64,000 bases of DNA from Neurospora tetraspora (Eukaryota > Ascomycota > Sordariomycetes > Sordariales > Sordariaceae), in contig NW_026944383.1 of the NCBI RefSeq assembly GCF_033439725.1, positions 620,001-684,000 on the forward strand. Direction: 5' to 3'. This document shows, in pieces, positions 50,878 through 61,509 of this stretch; the first letter of the stretch is position 1; each line of letters begins with the position of its first letter. The notes below the pieces were generated by a model, which had not been told where the DNA came from, ran no database searches, and saw only the letters and a list, made by a program, of their open reading frames with translations. Both the position numbers and the translations under genes were made by a program.

Positions 50878-51684
50878 TTACTTCATCTTCTTAGGGACAT
50901 CATCCTGCTGGGTGCGGCCGTATTTCTCGGCAAGCTCATCGTACTCGCGGTGAAGAGAGGCCGCCTGCTTCTTGAGAGTCTCGATGTCCTGGTCGCGGAG
51001 CTGGATCTCGCGCTTGAGACGGGAGATCTCACCGGGGTCGCCGGCCATGGCGAGCTTCTCGGACTGCTTGGTGTTCTTGTCGGTACCCTCGAACTTCTTG
51101 AGCTTCTCCTCGAGACGGAGGACTTCAAGGATCATGATGTAGGTGCGGTTGAGGATCAAGGAGAGGAAGAGAGTGAAGCCGCAAAGGTACATGTTGCGCT
51201 GGGAGTAGAACTTGCGAGCCTGGACTTCGAGACGCTCGTGGCCCATGATGGCGGCACTGTTGGATGTTGTTAGTTTTCTGGTTGTATTCAAGGGAAGGAG
51301 AACAGGTGTACGTACGCGTTACCCTTGGAGGCATCGGTAGCAGCGGCAAGTTCAACTTGCACACGGTAGACTCTGTTCACGCTGTCGATGAACAGGATGA
51401 GGATGAATATGAAGGTAATCTTTAGACCGTATTGTAGCTTTGCTATGAGTGGATTTTCGGAGATGAATGTGAACAGCCTCCTGCGAATGGCGAAGGGCAG
51501 AGGAACGATGAGGAGCATGAAAATGCTCATCTCTGCTACTAGGAGCATGAAGACCTACAAAGCAATCGCGTTAGCCAGTTCTGTCCATGAGCATCGCCGT
51601 ATCGTCCTCTCTATCTAGCGACGTGATGCGGCTGCCACGGCGAAGGACACAGTAAACACATACCAAACTGTAGTAAAGCGTCAT
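50878..51684 (-). CDS. BAP31/Yet1-Yet3-like ER membrane protein
   Basis: Three exons: 51684-51664 (seven codons, MTLYYSL), 51554-51316 and 51256-50878; 212 aa. Introns are 109 and 59 bp. Three hydrophobic segments are seen: VFMLLVAEMSIFMLLIVPLP at about residues 8-27, LKITFIFILILFIDSVNRVY at about 48-67, and MYLCGFTLFLSLILNRTYIM at about 105-124. A long coiled coil follows (LRLEEKLKKFEG to ASLHREYDELAEKYG). The extreme C-terminus is KKMK, a di-lysine ER retrieval signal as in BAP31. The tripartite membrane region, coiled coil and KKxx end are diagnostic. Yeast Yet3/Yet1 act at the ER with the translocon and in inositol-regulated gene control; BAP31 is a cargo and quality-control factor. Length is typical. 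Confidence 0.93.
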
Positions 51685-53986
51685 CTTGACGGTTGCGGGG
51701 GGACTCGCGAGTCCTTGTGTTCAGATCAGTGTTTAGGTGTAGTAAATGGGTTTGGGATTGCGACCGAATGCGCGACTGTTGTCTTGTGAATTGGTGTTGG
51801 TGTTAGTTTGGCGATGATGCCGGAGCTTGGAGGAAGAATGATGGTTCAAAGCAAGAAGAAATAAGGACAGAAAACACGGCGACAGGTCACAGCAAAGAAA
51901 TGAGGTCTCCTGCCAATCTGGAGCTTGGCTTGGGCAGTCGGGTGCACTTGCAAACTTCAGGTTGCTGTGGGCAGTGCAGTGCGTTGAGTGGGTAGGTCGG
52001 CGGGACAGGTGTGACGTGTTTGGTCCGACTGGCAGGGCCTGACAGGTGGGCTGTTGCTGGTTTTCGAGGACGGGAGCTTCGTCAGGGAAGGGCCGGAATG
52101 CCAGGGTCTGTAAATCATCAACGTCATTGCTTGTGGCTTGAACGCTCATCCCAGTCGTATCTTCAGCCTCTTGTTGATCGGGGTTCGAGCTTGGCTGTGG
52201 CTGGAGCGAGATGAGTTCAGCTCAGCTCAGCGGATCAGTTCAAGTTGACAGCTTCTGACATGTGCTTCCGCTGCACAGGCCAAGTGCCAACTGCCAAGCA
52301 GACTTGAGTTTTAGGGGCTCGGGAGCACCCGAAAAGGCGCAGTTTGAACCCTAACCCTTACCACGATGTGAGACTCGGGGCTTCGGCCGCTGTTGACACT
52401 TGACGTGATTTCATTTTTCTCGTCGCTTGCAAAGTTGAAAGCTGGGAGTTGGCCAGCTGGGTTCTTTCGTTTACCCCTGGCATGATCGGTCAAAGGGGTT
52501 TTGATCGAGTGTTTGCTCCTCTGTTGTGATCTGAAGAAGAGCCAGGACGCATGTTCACGAAAAGATCCTATCTCAAATGCAAAAAGCAAGGATGAGGAGG
52601 GACAAAATACTCTGGGATAAAGTGTGTGCAGAGGGAGCGCCCTGGAAGCCACTCCGATTCTCCAAATCCATTTTAAACCCCCGCTCGCGGCTCAAGCCAG
52701 CGTGTTTCATGTCAAGACCTCTGCACATCGTCACCTCCAAATAATATCTAGGCCGTCGTCTTCTCCGTATCTTCCATCCCGTCATCTACGGACTGGGGTT
52801 CGATCTTTTGACGATCCCGTTCGACCTTCCTCTGAGGTTAGGGACCTGCCAGAATAACGACGGCGAGCCCGATCATGAAAAGATATGGAGACTTGCGAGT
52901 CATTTGAGATCCATTGATGCTGCTAGAATGCGGTTGCATGAAAACGGTATTTTCTTTATTTTCTCTCCCCTCCATCGCTCCCTGCGCCGATCTCCTCTGT
53001 TCATATTGATACAGATTGCTGAGCAGCACATCCCGCGCCGCATCTCCGTCTCTGCCGTATGAGGCACCAGTACGTGGAATGCGGTGTACACATGTACGTA
53101 TCGGTATCAGGAATACGACCCCCGAGAACGAAGAGTGTCGAGACCATGGGGGGGCATTCGACGAGCACAACCGATAGGCTACAGCCAACGCCGCCGGCTC
53201 GCCAATCATCCATACGAATTCTTCACGAGAGAGTCCTATCTGCGCCTCAAAAAGCAGGTCGGAGCCAGTTGTCCACATTCGGCTGTAATCCGCAGTGCGG
53301 CCCGCTGAGGGAGAACCAACATGCATCCTCCATCCAGGGGCATGCAGCACCCTCAACCCCAAAATGCCCATCACACCTTCTTATCTCTTCAGGTGAAGAA
53401 AATTCACGACTCCATTCCCGAAAAAGGTACATACCTTGATGAAGCGTGGATAGTTGCCTGAATGCAAGCAGGGAGCAGCAAGTGCTGAGGTATCCGCTGT
53501 AGATGCTGGGCTCCTGGGCGATCTTCATCAATTGGGTTACCATAGTATGTGGAATGGTCCACCGTGGAAGTCCACATCTTAACCAGCCCTCATTTTTCTT
53601 CCATGTTCTCCCCCGAGGCCGATCCTAGCACCCACGGGGCCACGGGGGGCTTGGTACTTGTATATATCTCGCCGACCACCTCGCCGGTATGCATGATCCC
53701 TTCCAAAAAAAGTTTAAAGTCTTTTAGAAGTCTTGCCGGAAACCCGTTCTCATTTTTCTCTCGTTTAAAGCCATTTTCCCTCACGCCAGAAAGCGAGCTG
53801 TCTTTCGTTCCCGCTCGTCATCCACATCCAACAACAGCAACTGTCAGCAAAAGTTCGCCCACGATAATACGAGGCAACCCTGCTATTTTCGGCGAACCGA
53901 CCAGCTTATATATACACCGTACCTCGAATCGACCATACCTGTCTCGTGAGGCATCCTTCAGTCACTCGCTCTCCTCAGTCTCAAAA
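51685..53986. other. Intergenic region upstream of the secreted peptide gene
   Basis: 2.3 kb between divergent genes with no recognised family. A 178-codon minus-strand frame at 52838-53374 has no domain and no splice support. The region near 53560-53980 is probably the promoter and leader of the secreted peptide gene. Confidence 0.5.
53907..53914 (+). promoter_or_regulatory. TATA box of the secreted peptide gene
   Basis: TATATATA lies 73 bp upstream of the start codon at 53987, in otherwise GC-balanced sequence, followed by the CT- and TCA-rich leader typical of strongly expressed fungal genes. Confidence 0.6.
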
Positions 53987-54211
53987 ATGAAGTTCCAACT
54001 CCTCGCCGTCTTCTCTCTCATCGCCATTGCTTCAGCAAGACCCATTGTTTGCCCAGATGTACGTTCTCCTTCCTCTCGAACATAAACTACACATATGCTG
54101 ACGCTATTAATGTAGGCCAAGCGCGATGCTATCCTCAAAGGTGACCTACCAAAGGAGGCATGCTGTAGCTACGGCCGGTGCTTGGGAGATGTGGTGATTG
54201 CCTCGTCATGA
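53987..54211 (+). CDS. Small secreted cysteine-rich peptide precursor with Kex2-type site
   Basis: Two exons, 53987-54058 and 54116-54211, with a 57-bp intron (GTACGT to TAG); 55 aa. Residues 1-17 (MKFQLLAVFSLIAIASA) are a clear signal peptide. A short segment RPIVCPDAKR ends in Lys-Arg, a Kex2 site; the remaining 28 residues run DAILKGDLPKEACC then SYGRCLGDVVIASS. There are four cysteines in the exported part (one before and three after KR), so two disulfides are possible if KR is not cut. The TATA box and CT-rich leader suggest regulated, strong expression. The size fits effector-like or antimicrobial-like peptides and the EACCSYG block seems familiar from other fungi, but I cannot name a characterised member. 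Function is unknown. Confidence 0.82.
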
Positions 54212-55369
54212 AAGGGCTGTTTCAAGAACAATCTGTAACCGAAAACATGGCTGTTCGAAACATCATCACAACCGTCTTCATTCCCCAACGGAACGGAACG
54301 TCTTGAAGCATTCCAATATCCGCCCTCGCTTGCACCATCCACCACCGTCCAGGGCGTTCACCATTTTCGGCCATTCCTTTTCTGGCACACATGGCCCCAT
54401 CTGCGCTCGTATCTGGGCTCAGCGACTCCACCGGGACACGGGACGACACCGGGATGGACGGCATAATCCGACGAACATGGCCCATGGAGATGGTTCTCAC
54501 CGACTGATCGACCGACCGACGACCTATCACCTTTTATCTAATCGACATCGGCCCGGTTCTTTGATACCCCCGGAGCCAAAGCACATACTCACACACTCCG
54601 CATACCATCATCTACACTACACACACATTCTTCACATGGATTTGGTTGTCGTTCAGCCAAAAATTATTCGACGCACATACGATATCTTTCTACGATTACT
54701 AAGTCACCGACGACTACTCGATGAGACGCTGTATGGATGGCATTGAAAGCGATCCGATTCAGACATCCTTATGCCAACGGGGAATTTCGACATTTTATCC
54801 ATTATTCAACATCATAGAGAGAAGGGAGGGGAGGGGGGATGAGAGCAAAATGATTTGACATGAGAGGGCGTGTTGTCCTGCCGATTTTTCGCAGCACGGC
54901 TCGGGACATCAGATGTCTGGCGTGTGACTGCCACGAAGCATTAGAGGGAGTTTTTGGAGACTACCTATGAATTAATGTTTTATACCTTTTCCTTCGCCAC
55001 AAAATTCTCGCATTCTTCACGACTGGAGCCGGCCACACCCAGGGGCATGTGTATGAAGTCACATCAGCTTGGATATGGGTTACGTAGATACTAACCACAC
55101 TTTGACTGTACATAGCTTACACCGAGAGAATTCATGGTATTCTCTTGCTGAGAAAGGCAAGTCATGCTTGTAAGTAAGCCTGAATTTTACTGCGAACATC
55201 ATCATCACATCTTGCTTGCCGTCCACTCTTATATCCGGTTTAGGCTATTCTTTTCACAAAGAGATGTCGGCAACAGACACCAAACAGTCCCGAGCTTGTT
55301 CGGTGATAGTATCACCAACTCCTCGTGTCACTCTCAGTTCCACACCAGCCAGGCCTTTCACCACAACCA
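54212..55369. other. Convergent intergenic region
   Basis: About 1.2 kb after the peptide gene, before the stop of the amidohydrolase gene. It likely contains long 3' untranslated regions. A 182-codon plus-strand frame at 54198-54746 overlaps the end of the peptide gene, is rich in His, Arg and Thr, and is not considered real. Confidence 0.5.
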
Positions 55370-56839
55370 TCAATCATCCATGGACGGCGGAAACTCCGGG
55401 ACAGTGATCATATCAACCGCCCGTCCATCCCGCTTCCAGACCTTCCCATCCTTCATCACAAACCCCACCTTCCTCAGCGCCTTCCCATCCTCTCTCGGAT
55501 CCGCGTCCAACGCGATGATATCCGCCCTACACCCCTTCTCCCACCAGCCAAACCGATACCCCGTCAACTCCCCGCCGCACGCCTCCCACCCGCCCACCGT
55601 CGCCATCTCCAACACCTCCTCTAGGGGAATCCCCGCCTTGACAAACAACTCTATTTCGCGTGCATTCAGCCCATGATCAATCACCCCCGTATCGCCCCCC
55701 GTCACCACCCTCACCCCCGCGTCTACTGCTTTTTTCACAGCCGCAAGGCACGCCTCCATAAACTGCGGCGCGGCACTCTCCACCGTCGCCAGCGTCGGCA
55801 CCCAGATCGTTCCCTGCCTCTTCATCTCCTTCAGGACTTCATCCAACAACCCGTTGGTATCTTCAAACATGTGTTCCACAGTCGTCACGCCCGCCCGCGC
55901 CGCCATCAGCGCGGCCTTGGTCTCGCCCGCGTGCGCGGCCACAGGGAGTTGAGCTAGTTTCGCTTCGCGCACGATGGCGTCCATCTCGTCCTGCCCAAAA
56001 AGCGGCACAGCAGGGTTGCGCTTGCGCGGGTCGTCGGGCGGGAAGAGGATGGGTTGGTTGGAGGTATTCGAGACCCCGGGACCGGGGAAACGCATTACTT
56101 TGCGGCGGTAGTCGGCGTAGAATTTGATGATATCCGCGCCGTCGCCTACTCTGCGCCGGACACCGGCGCGCACCCCGTCGACACCATCGCACGGGTCGGA
56201 GGCCCGCGGGACGAGGAGCCCACCACTGCCACTGCCGGAGAGGGACTTGTTCTCGCGCCGGATCTCGTAGGAGCCGTTGGAGGCCAAAGCGTCGGTTGCC
56301 ACGAAAAGGCGGGGACCCGGGATTAGACCCCGGTTGATGCAATCACGTAGTTGCGCGTCGGCGGGGCCGAGGGCTTCGGTGCCGAGGTCCCGGTAGGTGG
56401 TGAATCCTGCGAGCAAGGCGGCGCGGACGTGCGAGGTGGCGCGGAGGATGCGTTCGACGGGGGAGGCGTCGCGCATTTGTTCTATGGAGGGGCGGTCGCT
56501 GGTTCCTTACTTAGTGATCTGAATTGAACGTACCTACCTAGGTAAGGTCGGGGAAAGGAAGCGGGGAGCTTACACATACGAATGCAAAAAAACATGCGTA
56601 TGACTATCCACCACACCGGGCAGGACGCACTTGCCGCCGCCTCTTAGGTCGATGTCCCCGGCTTGGATCTGAAGCCGAAGGTCATCGTCGTCGTCACGTT
56701 CGTAAACATTGGCTATGGAGCCCGTGTCCCGGTCGATTTCTATCGAGATGTTCTTCCGGAAGGCCTTTTGCTTGGGGTCGAAGAGGAGGGAGGAGTGCAC
56801 CGTGAAGGTTTTGGGTGGTGGCATTACGCGAAGGGTCAT
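55370..56839 (-). CDS. Imidazolonepropionase-like metal-dependent amidohydrolase
   Basis: Two exons, 56839-56574 and 56498-55370, intron 75 bp; 464 aa. The intron phase joins HTHVFLHSYV to DRPSIEQMRDASPVERILRA. The start could also be the second ATG (MPPPKTF, 56824). Amidohydrolase metal motifs are present: PGVVDSHTHVF (HxH) near residue 80; ADIIKFYADYRRK, whose lysine is the candidate carbamylated or bridging residue; LPVAAHAGETKAALMAARAG; TTVEHMFED; and VVTGGDTGVIDHGLNA, which supplies the acidic residue. The C-terminal beta domain is KGCRADIIALDADP...VGFVMKDGKVWKRDG. Bacterial and fungal relatives include Xaa-Pro dipeptidases and mycotoxin hydrolases, so substrate prediction is unsafe. No signal peptide; cytosolic. 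One Asp run (DDDDD) sits near residue 48. Confidence 0.9.
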
Positions 56840-57664
56840 CCCGAAGGTAAGGAAAAGTGGTCGGTCGTTTCAAGCAAGTGGTGTGGTGTATACAATGAAT
56901 GGGCTGTACTTCTTGATCGGAAATATCTGGAAATATGACTGAAGAATTCAGGGACGTAAACATACGAAAAGGGGCACATGCCTTTGTTTATGTACCCAAG
57001 AGCTAGCCCCTGTAGCTCCTACATAGTAGGTCGATACTAGCACGCGATAATGTGCTCCTCATGTTGATGTTACCTTGACGGCTAGGACGGGTACCTTGAT
57101 GGTTACCCTCTGTCGGTAGGCAAGCCTGCCGCCCCTCCCCGGGAATACGTACGAACATGGTCGGTCTTGCCCAGGGGCATGGACACGCAAGCGAGTGCGC
57201 TGTTGGGCTTACTCTGCGAACCAACGGTTGCTTGCTTGAAGGCGATAGTCCGTCCTGATTCTGTGTGAATCCATATTGTAGATCCAGCTAAATGCTGACA
57301 TTAGCCGATTTATGACCGCCAACAACACTTTGCGTGACGCGGAAAAGTTGGGAACACGACGAGAATATGCATAAACGCGAAGAGGTATACGCTCCATTGG
57401 CACGACCACGTAGTCCCTGCCGTTCAAACAATACGAAATCCTTTCCCATTACTGGTCCCATGGATCTGGAAGGCAACGCGGAGAGGCGACCTTTGTATCA
57501 TGAAACGTGTTGTTGGTTTAACATAACACTGTTGTCGTTGTATTACCTGCCGGTAAGATACCTATCCCAATGCTGACGATGCCCTTAATAATTCCAATGC
57601 CCAGTTGTTCATGTCCCATCATTCCAAAGCAAACAATAATCATTTTTCTCCCCCTTTTCTTCCA
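56840..57664. other. Intergenic region
   Basis: Between the start of the amidohydrolase gene and the stop of the small charged protein gene, both on the minus strand. No supported gene or repeat. Confidence 0.5.
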
Positions 57665-58078
57665 TTACTTTTGTCCCGGCAAGCTCGCGCCCTTCTTCTT
57701 TAGGATCTCCTCCTCTTCTGCTTGGATCTGTGCGTCGATCTTGGCACCTCGGGATGGCTCGTTGCCGTGGTCCTTTGCCTGTTCAAGGTTAAGGTGTTAG
57801 CCTGCCTGTTTCTCTTGGTTATTGGAGAGAGCTACACCTACGGGGAGTGTTGGGTCCTTCTTGTGCAACTGTGTCTCTCTGCTGTCCTGTTGCGAGTCGT
57901 CGGCGGCCTCTGCTGCGGCCAGACGGTTCTTGATTGACCTCTCGTCCTTAGAGTCGATGTTATTGTGGGCGTGGACCTGGCCCTCGTTGTAGCGGTCGGG
58001 GGTCTCGATCTCGGACTGCTTCGCATTGCGCTGGTCACCGGCCTCGTAGACCTGGGCGTTTCCGACGTTGGAGTTCAT
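57665..58078 (-). CDS. Small charged conserved fungal protein
   Basis: Two exons, 58078-57842 and 57778-57665, intron 63 bp; 116 aa. The start is MNSNVGNAQVYEAGDQRNAK; an upstream in-frame extension exists but reads as leader sequence. The protein is hydrophilic throughout, very rich in Asp, Glu, Gln, Lys and Asn, without hydrophobic segments. Blocks include NVGNAQVYEAGDQRNAKQSE, KDERSIKNRLAAAEAADDSQ and, after the intron, KIDAQIQAEEEEILKKKGAS. I recall similar short disordered proteins in other filamentous ascomycetes, some linked to stress or conidia, but no defined activity. Composition fits an intrinsically disordered, hydrophilin-like protein; that role is inference. Confidence 0.8.
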
Positions 58079-59866
58079 ATTGCTGGATGTTCTGCTGCTG
58101 GGGTGTTGCTGAAACTGTACGTTTGGCGGGAATCTGAATCCTGGAGTATTGCACATGAACAAATGCTTGTGGTATGATGTTTGATGATGTTGTGAACGAT
58201 GTTGTTCAAATTGAATGCGGAACAAAGACAAAAGAACAACCTGCGGCTACTTGCCTCTACTTATACCTAACCTCCAAACCTCCAAAAGACGACAAGAGGA
58301 AAGGACGCCTGCTGGTCATGGGGTCCACGGACTGTACGTCATGCCAGGGCCACTCAGCTTCCACAGCTCACCTCCCACTGAATGGGGCTGTCTGTCCATC
58401 ATGTGAAGCTCAGTGGAGGGCAGTTGCCCGGATGTATGGATTTGGTGATGGATTACAGTTATGGTATGGTAATGATGCGACGCCCGCAGGGCAGGCTTGT
58501 TTTGGCTTTGGTCCTATCATTTACGTCATTGATCGACAGGGCGCTTGGTGATTGCGGGGAAGCCAAAGTGCGCTAAAGTGTTTGCGGTATTGCATCTTTT
58601 TGCCCGACAAAATCGGATAGAAAATCATGTAGCTGAATAAGATGAATCCAACAAGAACAACCACAAACTCCGCCGTGTGTATACAGTCACAACACAGCGG
58701 TTGTAGAGGGCGGAACAGATAAGAGTTGTTACCGTCAGCACCTTGATCAAAGTGCTGGGATATGCGGAGGGAGGGGCGCCAAGGCGCTCCATGTTTAGGT
58801 GGGTGGGGCCCTGCGGGAGATCCCACTTGTGGGGTGGGGGGTCGAAACTTGAAGGGCAGGTCCAAGCCATTGTCCAGAGAGTCCAGGAACCTCTCAACTG
58901 TCAAGGTCAAGAAGTCGAGATGAAGCAAAGGACACTGCGGAAAGAGTCCCGGAGTATGTACCCGTATCATACCGGCATCTTCCCTCTTCTACTGTGTAGA
59001 GGTCTGAGGTGTAGAGCAGTCCAGGTGAAACTCGAACTTGAGCATTGAAACAAACGGGAGCGCCAATCTGGTCATGACTTTGATACAGTTGGTAGGTAGG
59101 TAGAAGAAGAAATGCACTCATCCTGTCCGTAGGCTCTGGAAAGGAAGTTTACAGATCAAATCTGCTGTCCTGTGATTCGTGTAGATCTTGGACATTTGAG
59201 ACGAAGAGGCACAGATACTCCGACAGCAAAGACCCAAGTACATTATGTTGTTGGCAAACGATGAATGCATGCTGTAAGCTGTCAAAGATGGGCGATTCCA
59301 TTGATGAGGAGGAACGGGCTTGTTGGTTTAGAACAATGTTGGATACCTCTACCGGTAGCTCCCATAGGTATCAAGCGCCATGTGCTCCCTCCCACCGGCT
59401 GAGAGACATCACCCCAAGGGACTTGAATCTTAAAAGATGCACCTGGCATGAGTGCACAAAAGTATGGTTCCTTGTCATTTGTCTTGTGAGCCCGTGTATA
59501 ACGCAAAGTTCTGCTTACAGCCCATCGCCCTCAAACAACAAAACATGGTCACTTCTGAAGGAAGCTCTCAAAGTGAGGATGGAATCAGGTACGGGCTGTG
59601 CGATGTGGGGTCGGAGTGGTTGCCGGGCGAGCCTGGCTGGGCCTAGTCTGAACTCCATATTTCATCCCGATTGGGCAATCCGAGTTGAGGCTTAACGCGT
59701 GGCCCAAGCTCCCAGCTCAGGTTTCCATTCGTGGACGTCACCCAAACACTTTCTTCCAGTCATCAACTACACACCAATCATCGAAGACCATCATCAACAG
59801 CCTCTCAGTCAAGTCAAAGATATCTTTCACTTCTATACCCGGAATTCCCCCAGTCTCATTACCAAA
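58079..59866. other. Intergenic region between divergent genes
   Basis: No supported gene. Frames up to about 150 codons on both strands (58174-58551 plus, 58521-58970 minus, 59261-59695 plus) show no domain. The CA-rich section at 59730-59866 is a plausible leader of the next gene. Confidence 0.5.
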
Positions 59867-60421
59867 ATGTTCAAGTTTGTAAGTGGCCATACATACAGCT
59901 GCGAAACAGCCATAGTACAGCGAGAATGTGCACTGACTCAACTCGGCACATGTAGCTCCAGCCCAAGGTGCTTGACGCCATCACGCTTTTCCACAAGGCG
60001 AGCAATCCTGCATCCATCAGGATTGCCACTCTCCTCAAGCAAGCCGCAGGCTCCGGTGCTACTGTTTCCGACAATGCGCCCGCCAAGAAGGCCGACTTTG
60101 AGCTCAACATCACCGAGGAGGCACCCACCACTGAACAGCTCAGAACCATCTTGGACTATGTGGGCAAGACGGGCATTCCATCCATCATCAGCAATGCCCA
60201 GAATGAGACAGAAGCCCTGAAGAAGTTCAAGGAGAACGCCGATAACCTCAAGAGGCCTATTGTCCGTCTCTCCCCTCCCGCCTTGAGTACATACCTAGGC
60301 AGCTTACTGACCAGATTACCTTTGACTGCAGGTGGTTGACTGGAACAACGGCAAGGTCTTCACTGGCGACAACGAGTCTGCCATCCTCAAGTTGTTGGAG
60401 GATCTCCCCAAGAAGAACTAA
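59867..60421 (+). CDS. DUF1687/Fmp46-like thioredoxin-fold protein (mitochondrial)
   Basis: Three exons: 59867-59878 (four codons, MFKF), 59962-60261 and 60332-60421; 133 aa. The sequence PKVLDAITLFHKASNPASIR at the start of exon 2 and, across the last intron, KRPI joined to VVDWNNGKVFTGDNESAILK are the hallmarks of the DUF1687 family. Its yeast member Fmp46 (YKR049C) is a small mitochondrial protein with a thioredoxin-like fold and suggested redox activity. No cysteine is present in this protein, so thiol chemistry by itself looks unlikely here. The 3' intron uses a GTCCGT donor, which is unusual; the alternative GTACAT donor would insert about 14 residues not expected in the family. Confidence 0.88.
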
Positions 60422-61509
60422 TGCTGATGCGCATTGTCCCGTTTTTCTGTTCTCCTTTTTCCGATTCTGTTCTTGTCCAGAAGATACTCCTCTCCTCCCC
60501 GTCTGTTCTGTAAATATGTAATCGGCATTGTTGTTCGTGCTCCTCTCACCGAAGCACCTTTACTTTATAAACACCAAGTGGTTGAATGAAGCAAAAAGAA
60601 GTCTTTCCAATCAACTGGGCAAACCTGTCCGATACCAGTGGACGATTGCCTCTTTTCTTTCTTATGATATGGTGAGCGCCATTGGGGCTAAAAATGTCGT
60701 GAGCAAAGATCGAACGAAGAGGTATCAGCATTGATATCGATGCATCCACACATCGGACATCCGCACAATGCAATGTCCGGATCCATCGATAACAAGGAGA
60801 AGGAGAAGGTGGTGATTAAGCAGCAGGGCACTAGAGGGGCTTGCGGGAAAGGGTTTCGGCGAAAGTTTCATGCTATCGTCCTGCACAGGTTCGGTGCGTT
60901 CTCCCACGTCTTCGTGCATGGTAAATCCGGGCACGGTAATATCGGGCATGGTAAATTGGCTGGCAGCATGTCCGACGAATACGTTTGCCGGTAAAATATT
61001 CGGGCAGAAGCTCAGCCCTCCCCTCACTTTCCGGTCAACAACACTTCACCTCGAAAACAATCTTCCATTCACTCGTGCAGTGTCCGGGCAGTCCTCGAAC
61101 ATAAATCCCCAGCACTAACCATTCCCCCCCACCCTTTTTCTTCCTCCCAGAACAACCTTCCACAGCCCCGCGTTCTGTCTGATCACCATCAACACAGGAC
61201 AGCGAGTCTTTCTACCGTCCCAGTAACTGACCGACAAAGATACTCGCTTCCAATCAACTCGTTGCAGCAGCCTTCTTCGCGAAGCGCATACCCAGCTCTT
61301 CACAAACCGTCACCCCGCCAACGCTGAGCTTGATCGAGCTCCTTCCAGCAACTTTCGCTCGTCGGCAAAGGTCTTTGCAAATCTGATTGACTTGAAAACA
61401 AGGTTATTTGCCAGCACGTCTACTTATTTGTCACAGCAGAATCTGGTCCAGGTCGCCGAAAAGCCAAGCTTGCGGTATATCACCATCCAGCTTACCCCTC
61501 TTCAACAAA
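60422..61509. other. Intergenic region and probable leader of the RRM-like gene
   Basis: No supported gene. A GGTAAA/GGCATGG-type short repetition is seen at about 60917-60965 (cgggcacggtaatatcgggc). The CA- and CT-rich stretch from about 61110 to 61509 resembles a long 5' leader. Confidence 0.5.

Noticed and set aside
52838-53374. 178-codon minus-strand frame
   Set aside because: No recognisable domain, no signal or splice support, and overlapping frames on the plus strand look equally good.
54198-54746. 182-codon frame after the secreted peptide gene
   Set aside because: It overlaps the end of the supported peptide gene, is rich in His/Arg/Thr as expected of out-of-frame CA-rich sequence, and has no domain.
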